From UBA4292 sp964648695 (lineage in GTDB: Bacteria > Bacillota > Clostridia > Lachnospirales > Lachnospiraceae): a DNA stretch of 10,181 bases. The DNA is taken from contig CAZYLH010000049.1 of assembly GCA_964648695.1 (NCBI GenBank), forward strand, positions 1 through 10,181, in the 5' to 3' direction. The notes below the pieces were generated by a model, which saw only the letters and a program-made list of their open reading frames with translations, had not been told where the DNA came from and did not search any database. Below, piece after piece: positions 6,126 to 10,181 of the stretch. Position 1 is the stretch's first letter. Each line of letters begins with the position of its first letter. The translations under genes and the position numbers were made by a program.

Positions 6126-7759
6126 TCAGTGCAAATAATGTGACTCTTCGCTTGGGAAAGCGTGCGTTATTTGAGGATGTAAATATTAAGTTTACCGAGG
6201 GTAACTGCTACGGCCTTATCGGGGCAAACGGCGCTGGAAAATCTACCTTTCTAAAGATTTTATCCGGCCAGCTAGAGCCCACAAACGGCTCCATTGTCAT
6301 CACCCCCGGACAGCGTCTGTCTGTCTTAGAGCAGGACCACTTTAAGTATGACGATGAGGTGGTCATGGACACCGTTATGATGGGAAATGCCAGACTCTTT
6401 GAGATAATGCAGGAAAAAGATGCAATCTATGCCAAGGAGGACTTTACAGAGGAGGACGGCATCCGCGCAGCAGAGCTTGAGAGCGAGTTTGCAAACATGA
6501 ACGGCTGGGAGGCAGAGTCCGATGCAGCCAGCCTTTTAAACGGACTTGGAGTGGATACAGAGCTTCACTACAAAAAGATGAAGGAGCTTGACGGAAATGA
6601 TAAGGTAAAGGTTCTTCTTGCCCGCGCTCTCTTTGGAAATCCTGATATCCTGCTCCTCGATGAGCCCACAAACCATTTAGACTTAGCTGCCATCGCATGG
6701 CTTGAGGAATTTCTCATTGAGTTTGAAAATACAGTCATTGTGGTCTCCCACGACAGGTATTTTCTAAACAAGGTCTGCACACAGATCGCAGACATCGACT
6801 ACTCCAAGATACAGCTCTACTCCGGAAACTACGACTTCTGGTATGAGTCAAGTCAGCTCCTAATCCGCCAGATGAAGGAGGCAAACCGCAAGAAAGAGGA
6901 AAAGATAAAAGAGCTTCAGGAGTTTATTCAGCGCTTCTCCGCAAATGCGTCAAAGTCCAAGCAGGCAACCAGCCGAAAGCGCGCCCTTGAAAAAATACAG
7001 TTAGATGAGATAAAACCCTCCAGCAGAAAATACCCATACATTGACTTCCGGCCAGAAAGAGAGATTGGAAACGAGGTGCTTTCCGTTGAGCATATCAGCA
7101 AAACCATAGACGGGCGCAAGGTTTTGGACGATGTAAGCTTTATCCTGGGACATGATGATAAGGTTGCCTTTGTCGGCTCCGATGAGCTTGCAAAGACCAC
7201 CCTCTTCCAGATCCTCATGGGAGAGATTGAGCCCGATGAAGGAACCTACAAATGGGGCGTCACCACCTCGCAGGCATACTTTCCAAAGGACAGCTCAAAA
7301 GAGTTTGACAATGACCTGCAGATAGTTGACTGGCTACAGCAGTACTCTCCCATCAAGGACGTGACCTATGTAAGAGGGTTCCTTGGCAGAATGCTCTTTG
7401 CCGGAGATGACGGCGTAAAAAAGGTAAATGTCCTCTCCGGAGGCGAAAAGGTTCGGTGTCTGCTCTCAAAGATGATGATCAGCGGCGCTAACTGCCTTGT
7501 ATTTGACGAGCCCACAAACCACCTCGATATGGAATCTATCACCGCTCTAAACAACGGAATGATAAAATTCCCCGGTGTAATCCTCTTTAGTTCGAGGGAT
7601 CACCAGATCGTCCAGACCACTGCCAACCGTATCATCGAGATCATAAACGGCAAGATCGTTGATAAGATCACAACCTATGATGAATACCTTGCAAGCGATG
7701 AAATGGCGATGAAGCGCCAGATCTTTAGAGTCCGCGACGAGGACGCGGAGGATAACTAA
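6122..7759 (+). CDS. ABC-F family ATPase (YkpA/YbiT-like), tandem ATP-binding cassettes without membrane domains
   Basis: Soluble 545-residue protein with two ABC domains; ABC-F proteins bind the ribosome near the E site and use ATP to regulate or rescue translation, some conferring antibiotic resistance. Domain 1 has Walker A GANGAGKS (34-41), Walker B ILLLDE (176-181) and H-loop H210; its signature is LDGND (156-160) instead of LSGGE. Domain 2 has Walker A-like GSDELAKT (352-359), an intact signature LSGGE (438-442), Walker B LVFDE (459-463), and arginine (R492) where the H-loop histidine is expected. A charged linker (about 242-300), the ABC-F hallmark that contacts tRNA, joins the domains, and a short arm-like helical insert lies at about 80-130. 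The start is fixed by AGGAGG about 8 bases upstream of the ATG. Single-gene unit between its promoter at 6011 and the terminator at 7765. Similarity is to the housekeeping YkpA/YbiT type, not to a recognised resistance factor. Confidence 0.93.
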   Translation: MISANNVTLRLGKRALFEDVNIKFTEGNCYGLIGANGAGKSTFLKILSGQLEPTNGSIVITPGQRLSVLEQDHFKYDDEVVMDTVMMGNARLFEIMQEKDAIYAKEDFTEEDGIRAAELESEFANMNGWEAESDAASLLNGLGVDTELHYKKMKELDGNDKVKVLLARALFGNPDILLLDEPTNHLDLAAIAWLEEFLIEFENTVIVVSHDRYFLNKVCTQIADIDYSKIQLYSGNYDFWYESSQLLIRQMKEANRKKEEKIKELQEFIQRFSANASKSKQATSRKRALEKIQLDEIKPSSRKYPYIDFRPEREIGNEVLSVEHISKTIDGRKVLDDVSFILGHDDKVAFVGSDELAKTTLFQILMGEIEPDEGTYKWGVTTSQAYFPKDSSKEFDNDLQIVDWLQQYSPIKDVTYVRGFLGRMLFAGDDGVKKVNVLSGGEKVRCLLSKMMISGANCLVFDEPTNHLDMESITALNNGMIKFPGVILFSSRDHQIVQTTANRIIEIINGKIVDKITTYDEYLASDEMAMKRQIFRVRDEDAEDN

Positions 7760-7764
7760 AACAA

Positions 7765-7821
7765 ATCAGGGGATTCATGAACACCTTCACTCTGTTCATA
7801 AATCCCCTGATATTTTTTCTT
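7765..7821. terminator. Strong bidirectional intrinsic terminator between convergent genes
   Basis: An 18-base arm (7765-7782) pairs with 7794-7811 with one mismatch around an 11-base loop. On the plus strand it is followed by A then TTTTTTCTT, ending the ABC-F transcript. On the minus strand the same stem is followed by TTGTTTT, ending the LCP-DUF4867 transcript. Confidence 0.92.
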
Positions 7822-7826
7822 GCCTG

Positions 7827-7844
7827 TTGTACAAATTTGTTCAA
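7827..7844. repeat. 18-bp near-perfect palindrome in the convergent intergenic region
   Basis: TTG-T-ACAAATTTGT-T-CAA: a perfect 10-bp palindrome core (7831-7840) extended by TTG/CAA arms, with only one mismatched pair. It lies beside the bidirectional terminator, inside the 3' untranslated part of the DUF4867 transcript. Function unknown; it could be a protein site or a weak hairpin. Confidence 0.45.
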
Positions 7845-7893
7845 AATTTTCTGAGTTGCCTAAAAACTCCTAATCCGCTCAAAGACCTCTTTC

Positions 7894-8514
7894 TTACTCA
7901 AAATCCTCTACGCTAAGATTCTTTCCCTTAAGCCCATTATAAGCCCCCTTGATTTTGGCATCCTCATGGGCGATAAGCCACTTATTTCTGGCAAACAAGA
8001 GCTTATCCTCTCCCTCTCCTGCCGGGACTGTCTCTAAATCAAGGTTTGTATTTTTGGGAAGAACAACAGTGCATCTAAATCCTTTACCATCCACACCGCA
8101 GGGCGCATAGTGAAGTGTTGTCGCATAAACTTCTATCACTGTCCCCTTCGGCACTAAAAATGCCTCCACTTTCTTCGTGTCATATGAATAGTCATCCTCA
8201 ATGTCCTGCTCCATCCCCAAAAGAAGGATGAGATCTGTGATGGCCACATTTACCTCAGAATCTCTGTGATATTCCAGGGCATTTAACATCTTGTTATGTC
8301 CGTTGCAAAATCCCACCTGCACAGAAAGTCCGCCGTAAAAACGCTCCTTAATCTGTGCTGCAAATGGCGTAGCCTCAAGCTCTTTAACTCCCGGGACATA
8401 CACAACATCTTCCGGAAGCTCTGTCTTTTCCATCGCCTCCATCAGCGCGTCAAGATCATATCCGGTGATAACCTTTCCGTATTTTTTAAAAGCGCTGTCA
8501 AATACTGTTTTCAT
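7894..8514 (-). CDS. DUF4867 family protein (cupin-like, function unknown)
   Basis: A 206-residue soluble protein with no signal peptide or membrane segment. I recognise the DUF4867 pattern: GHNKMLNALEYHRDSEVNV (72-90), TDLILLLG (93-100) and VYATTLHYAPC (129-139). Several polar residues could be metal ligands of a cupin-like barrel (H73, E81, H83, H135), but that is inference. From memory, family members are often near sugar-utilisation genes in clostridia; here no sugar pathway gene is adjacent. The ATG at 8514 follows GGGAGG with a 5-base spacer, and the gene starts 12 bases after the LCP stop, so it is almost surely second in that operon. A 130-base tail leads to the shared terminator. Confidence 0.8.
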   Translation of the reverse strand: MKTVFDSAFKKYGKVITGYDLDALMEAMEKTELPEDVVYVPGVKELEATPFAAQIKERFYGGLSVQVGFCNGHNKMLNALEYHRDSEVNVAITDLILLLGMEQDIEDDYSYDTKKVEAFLVPKGTVIEVYATTLHYAPCGVDGKGFRCTVVLPKNTNLDLETVPAGEGEDKLLFARNKWLIAHEDAKIKGAYNGLKGKNLSVEDFE

Positions 8515-8526
8515 AGCATCCTCCCA

Positions 8527-9822
8527 TCAATTATATATTAACTCCCTGAGATAGTTTATCGTGTAGTCAAAATCTGGAAGCAGCATTTCTCCGACATATG
8601 TGTAATATCCATCAAGCGGCACTCTCAGACTTACAAGGTCATATCCAAGATAAGACGGTGCGTTAAAGAGAAGCGCTGTCAGATCGCTCGCATCAATATT
8701 ATGCGTTACATTTGGAAGCGCTGTGGTTAAAAATGAATTGATCTCTGATACACTCTTGGTTTTTAACGTCTCAAAGATTTGCGTAAGAACCTTTCTCTGC
8801 CGCTCCGTTCGCCCAAAATCCGCATTGCCGACATAACGGATTCTGGAATATGCCACCGCCTGCATTCCGTTTAGATGCATGGTGCCGCTGCCGGACAGGT
8901 AATAGTCATTTGGATCAAGGCCCACATCGCTGCACATTGATGCTATATAGTTATTTGCCACGCTCACCTCATCCGCAGACAGCTCCATGCTTATCCCGCC
9001 GATCGAGTCAATAATCTCTATCAGCGAATAAAAGTTTACGCTGGCATAGCTGTTAATGCTGATACGATAGTTTTCCTCAATGGTCTGCACCAACAAAGGG
9101 CCGCCGCCAACCGCGTGCGCACGGTTAAGCTTGTATGTTCCCACACCCGGAATATTCGCATACAAATCTCTCATAAACGATGTCATATAGATCGTCTTTG
9201 TCTCAGAATTGATGGAGATAAGTATCATGGAATCTGAATTTCCATTCCATGTTTCACCCGCTCTCAAATCAACGCCGATTAGCAGCAGGTTATAGACACT
9301 ATCCGATGTGGCAAGCTCCAGCTCTGAGTAAGAAGCAAGCTGATCTGCCGCTGCATTAAGCGCATCCTCTACAGAGACTTCATAGCTTGCTCTCTCCTCA
9401 TCAGAAAGAGAATCAAGATCAACCTCCTCGTATCTATAACCGATTACATTTCCATCCTCATCAGTCTCTTCCACCAGCCTGTAATATACGCCGTCTTCAT
9501 CAGTATACTCTACGTCCATAAGAGTTACGTCATCATCACTCACATAATTTGTCAGATTATAGTAATAGCGTATCAAAAGCGTGACAGCACCGACCGCAAC
9601 CAGGGCAAGCACCGCCAGAACACATGCCGCAATCCCTGCTATTCTTAGCGCTTTATTTTTCTTCTTTTTCTTCGCATCATTCGCATCCGCCGCATATGTT
9701 TCTTCAGTCGCATCCTGCTCTTTTAGCACTTCCTCTGCCGATTGTTGTCTTTCCTCGCCGTCAAAGGCTTTTTCCTTCTTCGTGGCAGTAGGTTTTCTAC
9801 GCGCAATTTTTTTCTTCATCAT
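8527..9822 (-). CDS. LytR-CpsA-Psr (LCP) family cell-wall polymer ligase
   Basis: Membrane-anchored enzyme family that transfers undecaprenyl-linked glycopolymers (teichoic-acid-like or capsule) to peptidoglycan outside the cell. The 431-residue protein has a Lys-rich cytoplasmic N-terminus (1-60), one membrane helix (about 61-85), a long acidic extracellular stretch (about 95-175, with TDEDG at 107-111 and 120-124), then the LCP domain (about 177-430). Domain motifs are present: LLLIGVDLR (179-187), NSDSMILISIN (195-205), FMRDLY (216-221, with the expected Arg-Asp pair), YKLNRAHAVGG (230-240), IIDSIGGI (270-277) and AYSRIRYVGNADFGRTERQRKVL (324-346), with R327, R329, R338 and R341. The start is the first of two ATGs (9822), after AAAGGA; an upstream in-frame TTG (9870) lies in the leader without an RBS. 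First gene of a two-gene operon with DUF4867. The exact polymer is unknown. Confidence 0.93.
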   Translation of the reverse strand: MMKKKIARRKPTATKKEKAFDGEERQQSAEEVLKEQDATEETYAADANDAKKKKKNKALRIAGIAACVLAVLALVAVGAVTLLIRYYYNLTNYVSDDDVTLMDVEYTDEDGVYYRLVEETDEDGNVIGYRYEEVDLDSLSDEERASYEVSVEDALNAAADQLASYSELELATSDSVYNLLLIGVDLRAGETWNGNSDSMILISINSETKTIYMTSFMRDLYANIPGVGTYKLNRAHAVGGGPLLVQTIEENYRISINSYASVNFYSLIEIIDSIGGISMELSADEVSVANNYIASMCSDVGLDPNDYYLSGSGTMHLNGMQAVAYSRIRYVGNADFGRTERQRKVLTQIFETLKTKSVSEINSFLTTALPNVTHNIDASDLTALLFNAPSYLGYDLVSLRVPLDGYYTYVGEMLLPDFDYTINYLRELIYN

Positions 9823-9880
9823 AGTACTTTTACATCCTTTCCGATGGGAATGCAGTTCGCACAAGCACAACCTGTATTTT

Positions 9881-9916
9881 CTTCGCCATTATAGCATATT
9901 TTTATCTGATTAAAAG
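9881..9916 (-). promoter_or_regulatory. Extended -10 promoter for the LCP-DUF4867 operon
   Basis: On the minus strand TGC (9896-9894) precedes a perfect TATAAT (9893-9888). The -35 region at the correct distance is a poor match (CTTTTA), so the extended -10 probably compensates. Predicted start near 9881, leader about 59 bases to the ATG. Confidence 0.6.
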
Positions 9917-9923
9917 AACTTTT

Positions 9924-9943
9924 TTGTAAACTTTCCGTTACAA
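9924..9943. promoter_or_regulatory. Interrupted palindrome TTGTAA-N8-TTACAA upstream of the LCP promoter
   Basis: Two 6-bp arms (9924-9929 and 9938-9943) are exact inverse complements with an 8-base gap. The centre is roughly 53 bases upstream of the predicted LCP start, a position typical of an activator or repressor site where the -35 box is weak. No regulator gene is nearby. Confidence 0.35.
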
Positions 9944-10047
9944 GGTATACTCATTTAATTTTTCGCTATAATTTTAACATCCCCGGGAAAGTACTACCCC
10001 GTACAGCCTTTAGACCCCTTTCACACTTAGTCAGGCAACATTTTTCC
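9944..10047. other. Non-coding stretch between LCP operator region and tRNA promoter
   Basis: About 100 bases, AT-rich then C-rich, without an RBS-linked ORF or a convincing hairpin on either strand. Apart from a TATAAT at 9967-9972 without a matching -35 box, I see nothing in it. Confidence 0.5.
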
Positions 10048-10083
10048 TTGACAAAACCCACCGTCTCGGTTATCCTATCTAAG
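10048..10083 (+). promoter_or_regulatory. Consensus promoter for tRNA-Ser
   Basis: A perfect TTGACA (10048-10053), exactly 17 bases, then TATCCT (10071-10076); start of transcription expected near 10083, 12 bases before the mature tRNA. The spacer contains an 11-base copy of the tRNA 3' end (10057-10067). Confidence 0.75.
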
Positions 10084-10094
10084 GTCAAATAACT

Positions 10095-10181
10095 GGAGAC
10101 GTATCGAAGCGGTCATAACGAGCCGCACTCGAAATGCGGTTGTCCTTCACTGGGCACGTGGGTTCGAATCCCACCGTCTCC
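10095..10181 (+). tRNA. tRNA-Ser, anticodon CGA (cut at the right edge after position 72)
   Basis: Class II tRNA with an 18-base variable arm. The acceptor stem GGAGACG pairs with CGTCTCC (7 bp). The D stem is TCG/CGA, and the anticodon stem CCGCA/TGCGG encloses loop CTCGAAA with anticodon CGA at 10130-10132. The variable arm pairs GTCC with GGGC, and the T stem GTGGG/CCCAC encloses TTCGAAT. It decodes the serine codon UCG. The sequence ends on the last acceptor base, so the discriminator base and any encoded CCA lie outside the window. Confidence 0.95.

Noticed and set aside
7825..7845. Gram-positive LexA/SOS box in the convergent intergenic palindrome
   Set aside because: The GAAC half is present on one strand, but the spacing and second half do not match, and it is not near a promoter.
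9822..9834. Start-stop ATG-TAA mini-ORF just before the LCP start
   Set aside because: The ATG overlaps the RBS of the real gene and has no separate RBS; common by chance.
9823..9870. Longer LCP protein starting at TTG (9870)
   Set aside because: No RBS before it, rare start codon, and it begins inside the predicted leader; the double ATG at 9822 has AAAGGA upstream.
9581..9913. Plus-strand ORF with Phe runs opposite the LCP N-terminus
   Set aside because: The Phe runs are the complement of Lys codons in the real gene; no RBS or promoter supports it.
9924..9943. Rex-type redox operator (TTGT...ACAA)
   Set aside because: Rex sites have 10 bases between TTGT and ACAA; here there are 12, and the inner bases do not fit.
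9924..9951. Plus-strand promoter TTGTAA-16 bp-TATACT leading towards the tRNA
   Set aside because: A much better promoter lies directly before the tRNA, and the -35 box here coincides with the palindrome arm; not strong enough to list as a promoter.

Overview
The window looks like the chromosome of a low-to-moderate GC Gram-positive anaerobe, most likely a Lachnospiraceae-type clostridium. This rests on a Gram-positive-type replicative polymerase (PolC), strong AGGAGG-type ribosome binding sites, consensus sigma-A-like promoters, an LCP cell-wall ligase and a DUF4867 protein. The family-level placement is inferred from recalled resemblance, not from a search. I see no phage, IS, integron or CRISPR signature. 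It is mostly core housekeeping DNA, and I do not find a convincing new multi-gene system. The interesting signals are in gene leaders, one asymmetric ATPase and a tRNA promoter.

Layout, left to right. Bases 1-35 (minus strand) are the first codons of a gene leaving the window, probably an ABC transporter ATPase, with its own RBS and promoter (128-156). Bases 170-4729 (minus) are polC, 1519 residues, with all exonuclease and polymerase catalytic residues present and a long repeat-bearing linker near the N-terminus. The 85-base gap upstream of polC holds a hairpin and a possible 9-residue leader ORF. Bases 4815-5861 (minus) encode a lactonase-fold beta-propeller protein that probably shares a transcript with polC. 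Bases 5862-6121 are a divergent promoter region firing left into the lactonase/polC unit and right into an ABC-F ATPase gene (6122-7759, plus).

The ABC-F gene ends at a strong bidirectional terminator (7765-7821) that also serves the convergent unit on its right. That unit (minus strand) is LCP gene (8527-9822) then DUF4867 gene (7894-8514), 12 bases apart and driven by an extended -10 promoter at 9888-9896. Between the LCP promoter and the right edge is about 200 bp of non-coding DNA with one interrupted palindrome. It is followed by a consensus promoter (10048-10076) for a tRNA-Ser(CGA), whose body fills 10095-10181; the discriminator base and any CCA fall beyond the edge.

Functionally the window combines DNA replication (PolC), translation (tRNA-Ser and a ribosome-associated ABC-F ATPase), wall-polymer attachment (LCP) and sugar-type metabolism (lactonase-fold protein, DUF4867). 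Only two adjacent pairs look co-transcribed: lactonase-polC and LCP-DUF4867.
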